A stretch of 64,000 nucleotides of DNA from Burkholderia anthina. GTDB taxonomy: Bacteria; Pseudomonadota; Gammaproteobacteria; Burkholderiales; Burkholderiaceae. Below the pieces are notes generated by a model that was not told the origin of the DNA, did no database searches, and saw only the letters and a list, made by a program, of their open reading frames with translations. Shown piece by piece: positions 45,397-54,248 of the stretch. The stretch lies in the NCBI RefSeq assembly GCF_902498995.1, contig NZ_CABVLY010000030.1, positions 1 through 64,000 on the forward strand, written 5' to 3'. Both the position numbers and the translations under genes were made by a program. The first letter of the stretch is position 1, and each line of letters starts with the position of its first letter.

Positions 45397-45430
45397 AACC
45401 TGAACGTGAACGTACAGGTTGATCTATAAT
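45397..45430 (+). promoter_or_regulatory. MerR-type operator/promoter for the merR-MFS pair
   Basis: A 24-bp dyad (45397-45420) has 20 of 24 symmetric positions: arms AACCTG and ACGT mirrored as ACGT and CAGGTT. A perfect TATAAT (45425-45430) follows. CTGAAC at 45400-45405 would be a -35 with a 19-bp spacer, the long spacing typical of promoters activated by MerR proteins. The dyad lies inside the spacer. Confidence 0.75.
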
Positions 45431-45462
45431 CGCGTCACCCTGCCGACCGAATTCCCGCCCCG

Positions 45463-45963
45463 ATGCCGAACGACGCCTCCCCCTCGCTGCTGACCGTGAG
45501 CGACGCCGCGTCGCGGCTCGGCGTCACGCCCCGCACGCTGAAGTACTACGAAGAGCGCGGGCTCGTCACCCCGTCGCGCAGCGGGGGCCGCTACCGGCTG
45601 TACGACGAGGCCGATCTCGAACGCTTCGCCCGCATCCTGCGGCTGCGCTCGCTCGGCTTCTCGCTGCACGGCATCACCGAGATGCTCAAGCGCCCGCTCG
45701 AGGAAACGGGCGACGGGCGACGCCGTTACTCCGACACGTCGCTGCGCGAAATCCGCACCGGCCTCGCCGCGCAGATCGACACGCTCGACGAGCGGATCGC
45801 GGCCGTCCAGCGTGAACTGAAGGAAGCCGTCGCGCTGCGCAAGGAACTGCAGCACGACATCGACTACATCGAACGGCGTCTCGCCGGCGAAAACCCCGAT
45901 GCGCTGATCGCGCAGCGGCAGGCCGAAGCCGGCACACGCCGCTCGCGCAAGGACCGGGCATGA
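45463..45963 (+). CDS. MerR family transcriptional regulator
   Basis: 166 residues. An N-terminal winged helix (about 9-78) carries SDAASRLGVTPRTLKYYEERGLV, the MerR recognition pattern. A long dimerisation helix follows (about 100-150). There is no Cys-based metal motif and the effector domain is very short, so the ligand is unknown. Its stop overlaps the start of the MFS gene by 4 bp (ATGA), so it almost certainly controls that transporter and itself through the dyad just upstream. Confidence 0.93.
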   Translation: MPNDASPSLLTVSDAASRLGVTPRTLKYYEERGLVTPSRSGGRYRLYDEADLERFARILRLRSLGFSLHGITEMLKRPLEETGDGRRRYSDTSLREIRTGLAAQIDTLDERIAAVQRELKEAVALRKELQHDIDYIERRLAGENPDALIAQRQAEAGTRRSRKDRA

Positions 45964-47516
45964 ACCTCGCGCCCGACCGCTCGCCGCTGTGGAGCCGCGC
46001 GAACCTGCGCGCGGACCTGTTCCCGTGGGCGCTCGCGCTCGTCACCGGCATCGACTATTTCGACAACGCGGCCTTCTCGTTCTTCGCGAGCTACATTGCC
46101 GGAGGCATCAACGCGTCGCCCGACGAGCTCGTGTGGTCGTCGAGCGCGTATGCGGTCATGGCCGTGCTCGGCATCCTGCAGCAGCAATGGTGGGTCGACC
46201 GGCTCGGGCATCGCCGCTACGTCGCCGGCTGCATGCTGATGTTCTCGCTGGGCGCGATCGCGGCCGCGCTCGCCGACACGTCGCTCGAGCTCGCCTTCGC
46301 GCGCGGCTTTCAGGGCTATTTCATCGGACCGATGATGGGCGCCTGCCGGATCCTGATCCAGATCAGCTTCAAGCCGCAGGAACGGCCGCCCGCCACGCGC
46401 GCGTTCCTGATCATGATCCTGCTCGGCAGCGCGCTTGCGCCGATCGTCGGCGGGCTGCTCGTCGCACATTCGACGTGGCGCGCGCTGTTCGCATGGACGG
46501 CGCCTGCCGGCATCGCGTTCGCGATCCTCGCCCTGCTCACGCTGCCCGATTCGGGCAGGACGCCCGACGACGAACGCGGCTCCGGGCACTTCTGGCCGTA
46601 TGTCGTGTTCGCGCTCGCGCAAGGCGCGCTGCAGATCGTGCTGCAGCAAGTGCACTATCAGCTCTACAGCGGCTCGCCGATGCTGATCCTGCTGACGATC
46701 GCAGGCCTCGGTGCGCTCGCGTGGTTCGCGTATCACCAGTGGAACCATCCGACGCCGCTCGTGCGGCTGCATGCATTGCGCGAGCGCACGTTCCAGGTCG
46801 GGCTGCTGCTGTACATGTTCTATTACTACGAGTCGACGGCTTTCAGTTACCTGACCTCCCGGATGCTCGAAGGCGGCCTCGGCTATCCGGTCGAGAACGC
46901 CGGGCGCCTGGTCGGCTCGATGTCGCTGATCTCGGCCACCGCGCTGTTCGCCTACCTGCGCTACGCGAAGCTCGTCACGCACAAGAAATGGTTCGTCGTG
47001 CCGGGGTTCGCGATCGCGATCATCGCCGCGCTGTGGATGACGCGGATGACGCCGCAGGTCGGCGAGGCCGCGCTGATCGGCCCGCTGCTGCTGCGCGGGC
47101 TGCTGCTGCTGTTCATCGTGCTGCCCGTCGCGAACCTGACGTTCCGCATCTTCGCGATCGACGAATACACGCACGGCTACCGGCTGAAGAACATCGTGCG
47201 GCAACTGACGATCTCGTTCGCGACGTCGTCGGTGATCATCGTCGAACAGCACCGCCTGGCCGTGCACCAGACGCGGCTCGTCGAGCGTGCGAACGCGTTC
47301 GATCCGGTGTTCCAGCAAACCGTCGACGCCCTCACGCACAGCTACGCGGCGGCCGGCCACGCGCTGAACGAAGCGCACAGCCTCGCGATCGCATCGATCG
47401 CGCGGATGGTCGCACAGCAGGCGTCGTTCCTCGCATCGCTCGACGGCTTCTATTTCCTCGCGGGCGTCGCGCTCATCGGCGGCCTCTTTGCGGCATGGCA
47501 AAAAGAGATCGATTGA
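45960..47516 (+). CDS. MFS efflux transporter (DHA2-like)
   Basis: 518 residues, about 12-14 membrane helices. The segment DRLGHRRYVAGCML after the second or third helix is a form of MFS motif A, and GFQGYFIGPMMGACRILI lies in the following helices. Length and lay-out resemble drug:H+ antiporters of the DHA2 type. The last 100 residues contain a helical stretch typical of that group. Coupled to the MerR regulator by a 4-bp overlap, which suggests ligand-induced export of a small molecule; the substrate is unknown. Confidence 0.9.
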   Translation: MNLAPDRSPLWSRANLRADLFPWALALVTGIDYFDNAAFSFFASYIAGGINASPDELVWSSSAYAVMAVLGILQQQWWVDRLGHRRYVAGCMLMFSLGAIAAALADTSLELAFARGFQGYFIGPMMGACRILIQISFKPQERPPATRAFLIMILLGSALAPIVGGLLVAHSTWRALFAWTAPAGIAFAILALLTLPDSGRTPDDERGSGHFWPYVVFALAQGALQIVLQQVHYQLYSGSPMLILLTIAGLGALAWFAYHQWNHPTPLVRLHALRERTFQVGLLLYMFYYYESTAFSYLTSRMLEGGLGYPVENAGRLVGSMSLISATALFAYLRYAKLVTHKKWFVVPGFAIAIIAALWMTRMTPQVGEAALIGPLLLRGLLLLFIVLPVANLTFRIFAIDEYTHGYRLKNIVRQLTISFATSSVIIVEQHRLAVHQTRLVERANAFDPVFQQTVDALTHSYAAAGHALNEAHSLAIASIARMVAQQASFLASLDGFYFLAGVALIGGLFAAWQKEID

Positions 47517-47554
47517 GTTAAAAGACAGGCTTTGGATTTCCGTATGCCGTCTCC

Positions 47555-48388
47555 ATGCTTTCGAAACTGACCCGCTGGTTCGATGAGCGCCGCCGCGACC
47601 GCGCGCTGCGCAGCCATCCGATTCCCGACGCGCTGTGGCAGCAGACCGTCGAGCGGCTGCCGTTCCTCGCCGCGCTGCCGCCGGGCGACGTCGGCCGGCT
47701 GCGCGAGCTGACGAGCCTGTTCATCGCAAAGAAATCGTTTTCGACCGCGCACGGGCTCGAGCTGACCGACGCGATGGTCGTCGCGATCGCCGCGCAAGCG
47801 TGCCTGCCCGTGTTGAATCTCGACCTGTCGCTGTACGACGGCTGGGTCGGCGTCGTCGTGTACCCAGGCGAATTCGTGATCCGCAAGACCGTGCAGGACG
47901 AGGACGGCGTCGTGCACGAAGTCGAGCAGGACGCGAGCGGCGAAGCATGGGAAGGCGGCCCGGTGATCCTGTCGTGGGAAGACGCGCAGATGACCGACGG
48001 CCGCGACGCGTACAACGTCGTGATCCACGAGTTCGCGCACAAGATCGACATGGTGAACGGCGCGGCCGACGGCTATCCGCCCCTATTTCGCCGCTGGCAT
48101 GCGCCGCACCTCGATGCGCAGGCATGGGCCGACGTGTTCGAACACGCGTACGATCAGTTCTGCGCGCGGGTCGATGCGGTGCCGGACCGTGCGTGGGCAC
48201 GCTTCGAGCGCGACTCGCTGATCGATCCGTATGCGGCCGATCACCCGTCGGAATTCTTCGCGGTGTGCAGCGAAGCGCTGTTCGTGCGACCGCGCGCGTT
48301 CGAGTCCGAATTTCCGGAGCTCTACCGGCTGCTCGCCCGCTATTACCGGCAGGATCCGGCCGGCACCGGCGCGCTCGACGCACGTTGA
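47555..48388 (+). CDS. mtfA: M90 family zinc metallopeptidase (MtfA-like)
   Basis: 277 residues. The zinc site is HEFAHKID near residue 157 with a downstream Glu in HPSEFFAVCSEALF, the MtfA/DUF980 arrangement. Family N-terminus PFLAALPPGDVGRLRELTSLF and NLDLSLYDGWVGVVVYPGEF support it. E. coli MtfA binds the repressor Mlc and has aminopeptidase activity. No mlc or pts gene is near, so the partner here is unknown. Confidence 0.93.
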   Translation: MLSKLTRWFDERRRDRALRSHPIPDALWQQTVERLPFLAALPPGDVGRLRELTSLFIAKKSFSTAHGLELTDAMVVAIAAQACLPVLNLDLSLYDGWVGVVVYPGEFVIRKTVQDEDGVVHEVEQDASGEAWEGGPVILSWEDAQMTDGRDAYNVVIHEFAHKIDMVNGAADGYPPLFRRWHAPHLDAQAWADVFEHAYDQFCARVDAVPDRAWARFERDSLIDPYAADHPSEFFAVCSEALFVRPRAFESEFPELYRLLARYYRQDPAGTGALDAR

Positions 48389-48545
48389 AAAATATTCGTC
48401 AACCATCTGATTTTCTGGCATAATCGCCGTTTTTCGACCTTAGGCAAGTGGCTCGCGCCGGGCTTGACGTCGGCTGATCCGCGCACATTGCGCGATCCGG
48501 CACGGCAAGCGGCGGGTTGGCTACCGCTCTCACCAAGGAAAGACC

Positions 48546-48812
48546 ATGAAAGAAGGCATCCACCCGAACTACCGCGAAGTCGTCTTCCAAGACATGTCGA
48601 ACGGCTTCAAGTTCATCACGCGCTCGACGATCCAGACGCGTGAAAACATCGAACTCGACGGCAAAACCTACCCGCTCGCCAAGATCGAAGTGTCGTCGGA
48701 ATCGCACTCGTTCTACACGGGTCAGCAAAAGATCATGGACACGGCAGGCCGTGTCGAGAAGTTCAAGAACAAGTTCGGCGCACGCGCCAACGGCAAGGCT
48801 GCTGCAAAGTAA
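48546..48812 (+). CDS. rpmE2: 50S ribosomal protein L31, type B (Cys-free)
   Basis: 88 residues. It matches the L31 type B family (MKEGIHPNYREVVFQD, EVSSESHSFYTGQQ). It has no cysteine at all, so it is the zinc-independent form that in many bacteria replaces the zinc-binding L31 under zinc starvation via Zur. I see no obvious Zur box in the 157-bp leader. An AAAGGAAAGACC ribosome binding site precedes the ATG. Confidence 0.96.
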   Translation: MKEGIHPNYREVVFQDMSNGFKFITRSTIQTRENIELDGKTYPLAKIEVSSESHSFYTGQQKIMDTAGRVEKFKNKFGARANGKAAAK

Positions 48813-48855
48813 GCCTTGCACCGATCCGGTGGTTGCAATGCACCGGTACCGCACG

Positions 48856-48882
48856 AAAGGGCAGCCCAGGCTGCCCTTTTTT
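48856..48882 (+). terminator. Terminator of rpmE2
   Basis: Stem AAAGGGCAGCC/GGCTGCCCTTT with a run of six T, 44 bp after the stop codon. Confidence 0.9.
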
Positions 48883-49029
48883 GTCTCCGCTCGCCGGCAA
48901 ACCGGCGGCCGGCACCGGGCAATCGTCTGACGCGCATCGTCCGGCGCGTCTACAATGCCGGATGCTCGAAATCGGCGCGAGCGCGCACGATTGCGCCGGC
49001 CGCCCGCTCATAACAAATCGCTCATCTGC

Positions 49030-50787
49030 ATGAAGCCTGTCGTTCGTCTGACCGCCTCCGCCACGCGCGCGCTGCCGCGCTGGCTGCTGCTCACGCTGTG
49101 CCTCGTCTATGCGGCGTTCGGCCTGTTCGGCCGCGACCCGTGGAAGAACGAGGACGCGGCGGGCTTCGGCGTCATGTGGACGATGGCCACCGGCCAGTGG
49201 CACGACTGGCTGCTGCCGAACCTCGTCGGCAAGTTCATTACGACGGACGGCCCGCTCGGCTACTGGCTCGGCGCGCTGTCGATCCGCGCGCTGGCGCCGT
49301 GGGTCGACGCGAGCAACGCATCGCGGGTCGACACGGGCGTGCTGTTCTGCATCGCGTGCGCGTTCGTCTGGTACGCCGCCTACCTGCTCGGCCGGCGCGC
49401 CGAAGTCCAGCCGTTCAAGTACGCATTCGGCGGCGAGCCCGAGCCGCGCGACTACGGCCGCACGCTCGCCGACGGCGCGCTGCTGATCCTCGTCGCCTGC
49501 TTCGGACTCGCGGAACGCGGCCACGAAACGACGCCGCAGCTCGCCCAGTTCGCATGGATCGCGATGCTCGTGTACGGCATCGTGCGCGGCATCGACAAGC
49601 CGATGCAGGGCGCGCTGTGGTGGGGCGTCGCGATCGGCCTCGTCGCGCTGTCCGGCAACCCCGTGCTCGTCGTCGCACTGCTCGCCGGCACGGCCGCGCT
49701 GTGGCTCGTCACGCCGGAGATGCGCAACCTGCGCCTGCCGATGATCGGCGTGCCGCTCGCGGCCGCCATCTTCGCGCTGTGGCCGCTCGCCGCGCTCCAC
49801 GCGGCGCCCGACGACGCCGCATGGTTCTTCAACCAGTGGATCCACGGCAGCCTGATGCGCTTCTCGGGCCCGCCGACCGAAGTGCTCGGTTATGCGGCGA
49901 AAAACCTGCCGCTCTTCACGTGGCCCGCGTGGCCGCTCGCGATCTGGGCGTGGTGGAGCTGGACCGGCATGCGCCGCCGCGCGCACATCGCGATTCCGCT
50001 GTCGGTCGTGGTGCCGCTCATCGCACTCGTGATCCTGCAGAGCCAGCAGTCGAACCGCATGTACATGCTGCTGCTGCCGCCGCTCGCGGTGCTCGCGACC
50101 TTCGCGCTGCCGACCCTCAAGCGCGGCGCGATCAATGCGATCGACTGGTTCGCAGTGCTCAGCTTCACGATTCTCGGCTCCTTCGTCTGGCTCGTGTGGC
50201 TCGCGTCGCTCACCGGCTTCCCGCATCCGCTCGCGCGTAACCTCGCGCGTCTCGTGCCCGGCTACGAGCCGCATTTCAAGATCCTGTCGTTCGTCTGCGC
50301 GGTGATCGTCACCGTCTGCTGGTTCATGCTCGCGCGCTGGCGCATCTCGCGCCAGCCGAAGGTGCTGTGGCGCAGCGTCGTGCTGTCGGGCGCCGGCACC
50401 ACGCTGATGTGGGTGCTGCTGATGACGCTGTGGCTGCCGATCGTCAATTACGGCCGGACCTACAGCGACGTCGCGCAACAGATCGCGTCCCACTTGCCGA
50501 AAGACTATGAGTGCATCTCGCCTGTCCGGCTCGGCGATGCGCAGATCGCGACCTTCGCGTACTTCGGCGACATGCACTTCGAATTCTCGGGCGACTGCGA
50601 CGTGATCCTGCGCCAGGACCGCTCCGACTTCGGCGAGCCGAGCGCGATGTCGCAATACGTGTGGCGTCTCGTGTGGGAAGGCCGCCGCGTCGCCGACCGC
50701 GACGAGCGCTTCCGCCTGTACGAGCGGATCGAACGGCCGAAGACGCCGGTCAAGCGGCGCGGCCCGCGCCACCGGGTGGTCGATTGA
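49030..50787 (+). CDS. GT-C membrane glycosyltransferase (ArnT/PMT-like)
   Basis: 585 residues from MKPVVRLTASATRALPRW. About 11-12 membrane helices are seen. An acidic first periplasmic loop motif (RDPWKNEDAAGF) is of the kind used for catalysis and metal binding by GT-C enzymes such as ArnT. A soluble C-terminal tail of about 110 residues (TYSDVAQQIASHLPKDYECISP onward) follows. It probably transfers a sugar from a polyprenyl-phosphate donor to an envelope acceptor; donor and acceptor are unknown. The MATE gene begins 2 bases after its stop codon. Confidence 0.85.
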   Translation: MKPVVRLTASATRALPRWLLLTLCLVYAAFGLFGRDPWKNEDAAGFGVMWTMATGQWHDWLLPNLVGKFITTDGPLGYWLGALSIRALAPWVDASNASRVDTGVLFCIACAFVWYAAYLLGRRAEVQPFKYAFGGEPEPRDYGRTLADGALLILVACFGLAERGHETTPQLAQFAWIAMLVYGIVRGIDKPMQGALWWGVAIGLVALSGNPVLVVALLAGTAALWLVTPEMRNLRLPMIGVPLAAAIFALWPLAALHAAPDDAAWFFNQWIHGSLMRFSGPPTEVLGYAAKNLPLFTWPAWPLAIWAWWSWTGMRRRAHIAIPLSVVVPLIALVILQSQQSNRMYMLLLPPLAVLATFALPTLKRGAINAIDWFAVLSFTILGSFVWLVWLASLTGFPHPLARNLARLVPGYEPHFKILSFVCAVIVTVCWFMLARWRISRQPKVLWRSVVLSGAGTTLMWVLLMTLWLPIVNYGRTYSDVAQQIASHLPKDYECISPVRLGDAQIATFAYFGDMHFEFSGDCDVILRQDRSDFGEPSAMSQYVWRLVWEGRRVADRDERFRLYERIERPKTPVKRRGPRHRVVD

Positions 50788-50789
50788 CG

Positions 50790-52145
50790 ATGTTCGCCGA
50801 CATCCGCCGGATCGTCGGCCTCGCATGGCCGGTGCTCGTCGGCCAGCTCGCGATCATCGCGTTCGGCGTGATCGACACGGCCATGGTCGGCCGCTACTCG
50901 GCCATCGACCTGGCCGCGCTCGGGCTCGGTTCGTCGATCTACGTGTCCGTCTACATCGGCCTGACGGGCATCCTGTCCGCGCTGCAACCGATCACCGGGC
51001 AACTGTACGGCGCGCGGCGCCATGCGGAGATCGGCGAGGAAGTCCGCCAGGCGCTGTGGCTCGCGCTGATGCTCGCGGCACCCGGCTTCCTGCTGCTGCA
51101 TTTTCCCGAACCGCTGCTGCATATCGCACACGCGCCGCCCGCGCTGCACGACCGCACCGTCGATTACCTGCGCATCCTGTCGTACGGCCTGCCGGCCAGC
51201 CTCGTATTCCGGATCTACAACGCGCTGACCAATGCGGCCGGCAAGCCGCGGCTCGCGATGATCCTGCAGATCGGCGCGCTGCTGCTCAAGTTTCCGCTCA
51301 ACGTGTGGTTCATCTTCGGCGGCTACGGCGTGCCGGCGCTCGGCGGCCCCGGCTGCGGGCTCGCGAGCACGCTGATCAACTGGGCGCTCGCGCTGATCGG
51401 CTTCACGCTGCTCGCGAAGCTCGACGTGTTCGCGCCGCTGTCGATCTTCTCGCGCTTTTGCTGGCCCGTATGGGCGCGCCAGAAGGCGATCCTGAAGCTC
51501 GGCGTGCCGATGGGCCTGTCGTACCTGATCGAAGTCACGTCGTACACGTGCATGGCGCTCTTCATCGCGCAGTTCGGCACGACGACGCTCGCCGGCCACC
51601 AGATCGCCGGCAACATCGGCGCGGTACTGTACATGACGCCGCTGTCGATCGGCGTGGCGGCGTCGACGCTCGTCGCGCGCGCGCTCGGCGCCGGCCGCCC
51701 GGACGAGGCACGGCTGCTCGGACGCCACAGCGTGATGCTCGCGTGCGGGATCGCCGCAGCGTACGGCGTGCTCGTGTTCACGCTGCGTCCGCTGATCGTC
51801 AGCGGCTACACGCCGAATCCGGCCGTCGCAGCCGCCGCGCTGCCGCTCGTCGCGATCGTCACCTGCTATCACTTCTTCGACGCGCTGCAGATCACGTCCG
51901 CCTTCGTGCTGCGCGCGTACAAGGTCGCGGTCGTGCCGACCGTGATCTACGCGGTCGCGCTGTGGGGCGTGGGGCTCGGCGGCGGCTACGTGATCGGCTT
52001 CGACGTCGGCGGCATCGCACCCGCGTGGCTGACGGGCGCGCGCGGCTTCTGGTTCGCCAACACGATCAGCCTGATGCTGGCGGGCGCGGGGCTCGCGCTG
52101 TATCTGCGGCGCGTGAGCCGCGCCCACCTGCCCGTGCGCGCCTGA
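50790..52145 (+). CDS. MATE family efflux transporter
   Basis: 451 residues, 12 membrane helices. The family start VGLAWPVLVGQLAIIAFGVIDTAMVGRYS and the repeat in the second half (GLSYLIEVTSYTCMALFIAQFG) are clear. It is probably a Na+- or H+-driven exporter in the NorM/DinF sense. The TGA of the glycosyltransferase gene is 2 bases before this ATG, so the two are tightly coupled, an unusual pairing. It converges on the aco operon 15 bp away. Confidence 0.92.
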   Translation: MFADIRRIVGLAWPVLVGQLAIIAFGVIDTAMVGRYSAIDLAALGLGSSIYVSVYIGLTGILSALQPITGQLYGARRHAEIGEEVRQALWLALMLAAPGFLLLHFPEPLLHIAHAPPALHDRTVDYLRILSYGLPASLVFRIYNALTNAAGKPRLAMILQIGALLLKFPLNVWFIFGGYGVPALGGPGCGLASTLINWALALIGFTLLAKLDVFAPLSIFSRFCWPVWARQKAILKLGVPMGLSYLIEVTSYTCMALFIAQFGTTTLAGHQIAGNIGAVLYMTPLSIGVAASTLVARALGAGRPDEARLLGRHSVMLACGIAAAYGVLVFTLRPLIVSGYTPNPAVAAAALPLVAIVTCYHFFDALQITSAFVLRAYKVAVVPTVIYAVALWGVGLGGGYVIGFDVGGIAPAWLTGARGFWFANTISLMLAGAGLALYLRRVSRAHLPVRA

Positions 52146-52160
52146 CGCGCCGCCGGCTGC

Positions 52161-53126
52161 CTACGCGTGCGCCAGCACGTCGGCCGCGTGATACGACGAG
52201 CGCACGAGCGGACCGGCGACCACCTCTCTGAAACCGAGCGCAAGCCCCTCGTCGCGCCAAGCGGCGAACGCGTCCGGGCTCACGTAGCGCCGCACCGGCA
52301 GGTGGTGCGCGGACGGGGCGAGATACTGGCCGAGCGTCAGCACGTCGACCTCCTGCGCGCGCAGTTCGCGCAGCGTGCGCCTCACCTCGTCGTCCCGCTC
52401 GCCGAGCCCGAGCATCAATCCCGATTTCGTCACGAGCGTCGGCCGCGCGGCCTTCGCCTGCGCAAGCAGTTCGAGCGAGCCGCGATAGTCGGCGCCCGGT
52501 CGCGCCGCGCGATACAACGACGGCACCGTCTCGATGTTGTGATTGAGCACGTCAGGCCACGCCACCGACAGCGCGTCGAGCGCACGGGCGACGCGGCCGC
52601 GAAAATCGGGCGTCAGCACCTCGACGCCGATACCCGGCACGCTCGCGCGCACCGCTGCGATACAGGCGGCGAAATGCGCGGCACCGCCGTCGCGCAGATC
52701 GTCGCGGTCGACCGACGTGATCACGACATAACGCAGCCCGAGCGCCGCGACCGCATCGGCAAGCCGCGCGGGCTCGTCCGGGTCGAGCGGCTCGGGACGG
52801 CCATGCGCGACGTCGCAGAACGGGCAGCGCCGCGTACACAGGCCGCCCATGATCATGAAGGTCGCCGTGCGCTGCGCGAAGCATTCGCCGATGTTCGGAC
52901 ACATCGCCTCCTCGCAGACGGAATGCAGCCGGTGATCGCGCAGCACGGCCGCCATGTCGGCGACCGCCCCGCTCATCATCGGCCGCGCCCGCAGCCACGG
53001 CGGCTTCGGCAGCGCCGCGCCGGCCGCGGGCTCGATGCGCACCGGAATGCGCGCGAGCTTGTCGCGGCTCCTCGCGCCCGGCTGGCCAAGCGCGGTGAAG
53101 CTGGGTCGTTCAAGCGCGGCGGCCAT
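52161..53126 (-). CDS. Lipoyl synthase, aco-operon paralogue
   Basis: 321 residues from MAAALERPSFTALGQPG. The auxiliary-cluster motif C-x4-C-x5-C (VCEEAMCPNIGEC), the radical-SAM motif C-x3-C-x2-C (CTRRCPFC) and the C-terminal RSSYHA are all intact, so it should insert sulphur into octanoyl-lysine. It is the last gene of the acetoin operon, 2 bp after acoC. A dedicated lipoyl synthase would lipoylate AcoC when the operon is induced. A housekeeping lipA should exist elsewhere in the genome; this copy is inferred to be a paralogue from context. Confidence 0.94.
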   Translation of the reverse strand: MAAALERPSFTALGQPGARSRDKLARIPVRIEPAAGAALPKPPWLRARPMMSGAVADMAAVLRDHRLHSVCEEAMCPNIGECFAQRTATFMIMGGLCTRRCPFCDVAHGRPEPLDPDEPARLADAVAALGLRYVVITSVDRDDLRDGGAAHFAACIAAVRASVPGIGVEVLTPDFRGRVARALDALSVAWPDVLNHNIETVPSLYRAARPGADYRGSLELLAQAKAARPTLVTKSGLMLGLGERDDEVRRTLRELRAQEVDVLTLGQYLAPSAHHLPVRRYVSPDAFAAWRDEGLALGFREVVAGPLVRSSYHAADVLAHA

Positions 53127-53128
53127 CG

Positions 53129-54244
53129 TCAGTCTCCGAGGAATGCGACGATCAGGCGGTTCACGTCGGCGGCCGCCTCCATCTGCACCATGTGACCGCT
53201 GCCGGCGATCACCTCGGCACGCACGCCATCCGGCAAGCCGTGCGCATGTTGCGCGGGAATCACCTGGTCGCGCTCGCCCCAGATCACGAGCGTGCGCGGT
53301 GCGAGCGCCGCGACGCGGTCGCGGAACACGCGACGCTGTGCGGCGCCGTCGAACGCGGCGTTCGCGATCTTCTCGAGTGCGGCCTGCACGCCTTCGAGCC
53401 GCTTGTACTTGACGAGATCCTCGACCAGTTGCCGCGTGACGAGTGCGTTGTCCGCGAACAGTGCGCCGAGATGCGGCTTCAGCGTGTTGCGGCTGTTGCC
53501 GGCGACGAAACCGTCGATGTAGCCGCGGTTGATCTCGGCACCGAGTCCGGCGCTCGCGATCAGCGTCAGCGACGCCACGCGCTGCGGCGCACGCTCGGCC
53601 GCCGCCATCGCGATCGCGCCGCCCATCGAGTGGCCGATCAGGTGCGCGCGCTCGATGTGCTGCGCGTCGAGCAGCGCGAGCACCGCGTCGGCCAGCTCGT
53701 CGAGGCTGCCCGTGTCGACGGCCTTGCCCGATTCGCCGTGGCCGGGCAAATCGAGCGCCCATACGGGCCGGTGCGCGGCGAGCTCCGCATGGTTGAACAG
53801 CCAGTTGTTCAGGTCGCCGCCGAAGCCGTGGATCAGCACGGCGGGCGTGCCCGTGCCGTCGCCCAGCTTCAGGAAACGCACCGTGCGGCCGCCGATCTGC
53901 GCCTTCTCGGGCTGCGGTCCGGCCGCTTCGTCGGACGCCGCGCTCGGCACGAAGTCGCGCTGGAATTCGGCGATCGCCGCATCGATGTCCGCATCGCTCG
54001 CCTCGGCGGCGGCGACCACGCCGAGCAGCGCACCGACCGGCAGCGTCTCGCCTTCCTGCGCGACCTGCCGGCGCAGCGTGCCGTCGAACGCGCACTCGAC
54101 GCCCGACGAGATCTTGTCGGTCTCGACGTCGAGCACTTCGTCGCCCTTCGTCACGCGCTCGCCGAGCGCCTTCAGCCAGCCGTTGACCTGCCCCTGCTCC
54201 ATCGACAGCCCCCACTTGGGCATCGTGATCATGTGAATCGACAT
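53129..54244 (-). CDS. acoC: Acetoin dehydrogenase E2: lipoyl domain fused to alpha/beta hydrolase
   Basis: 371 residues. An N-terminal lipoyl domain (1-80) has the lipoyl-lysine motif VETDKISSGVE near residue 43. An alpha/beta hydrolase domain follows (from about 120) with nucleophile elbow GHSMGGAIA and the late His of GSGHMVQME. It is the known AcoC architecture, distinct from PDH E2, which carries a CAT domain. It transfers acetyl groups from E1 to CoA. An acoB stop codon lies 5 bp upstream. Confidence 0.95.
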   Translation of the reverse strand: MSIHMITMPKWGLSMEQGQVNGWLKALGERVTKGDEVLDVETDKISSGVECAFDGTLRRQVAQEGETLPVGALLGVVAAAEASDADIDAAIAEFQRDFVPSAASDEAAGPQPEKAQIGGRTVRFLKLGDGTGTPAVLIHGFGGDLNNWLFNHAELAAHRPVWALDLPGHGESGKAVDTGSLDELADAVLALLDAQHIERAHLIGHSMGGAIAMAAAERAPQRVASLTLIASAGLGAEINRGYIDGFVAGNSRNTLKPHLGALFADNALVTRQLVEDLVKYKRLEGVQAALEKIANAAFDGAAQRRVFRDRVAALAPRTLVIWGERDQVIPAQHAHGLPDGVRAEVIAGSGHMVQMEAAADVNRLIVAFLGD

Positions 54245-54248
54245 CGTG

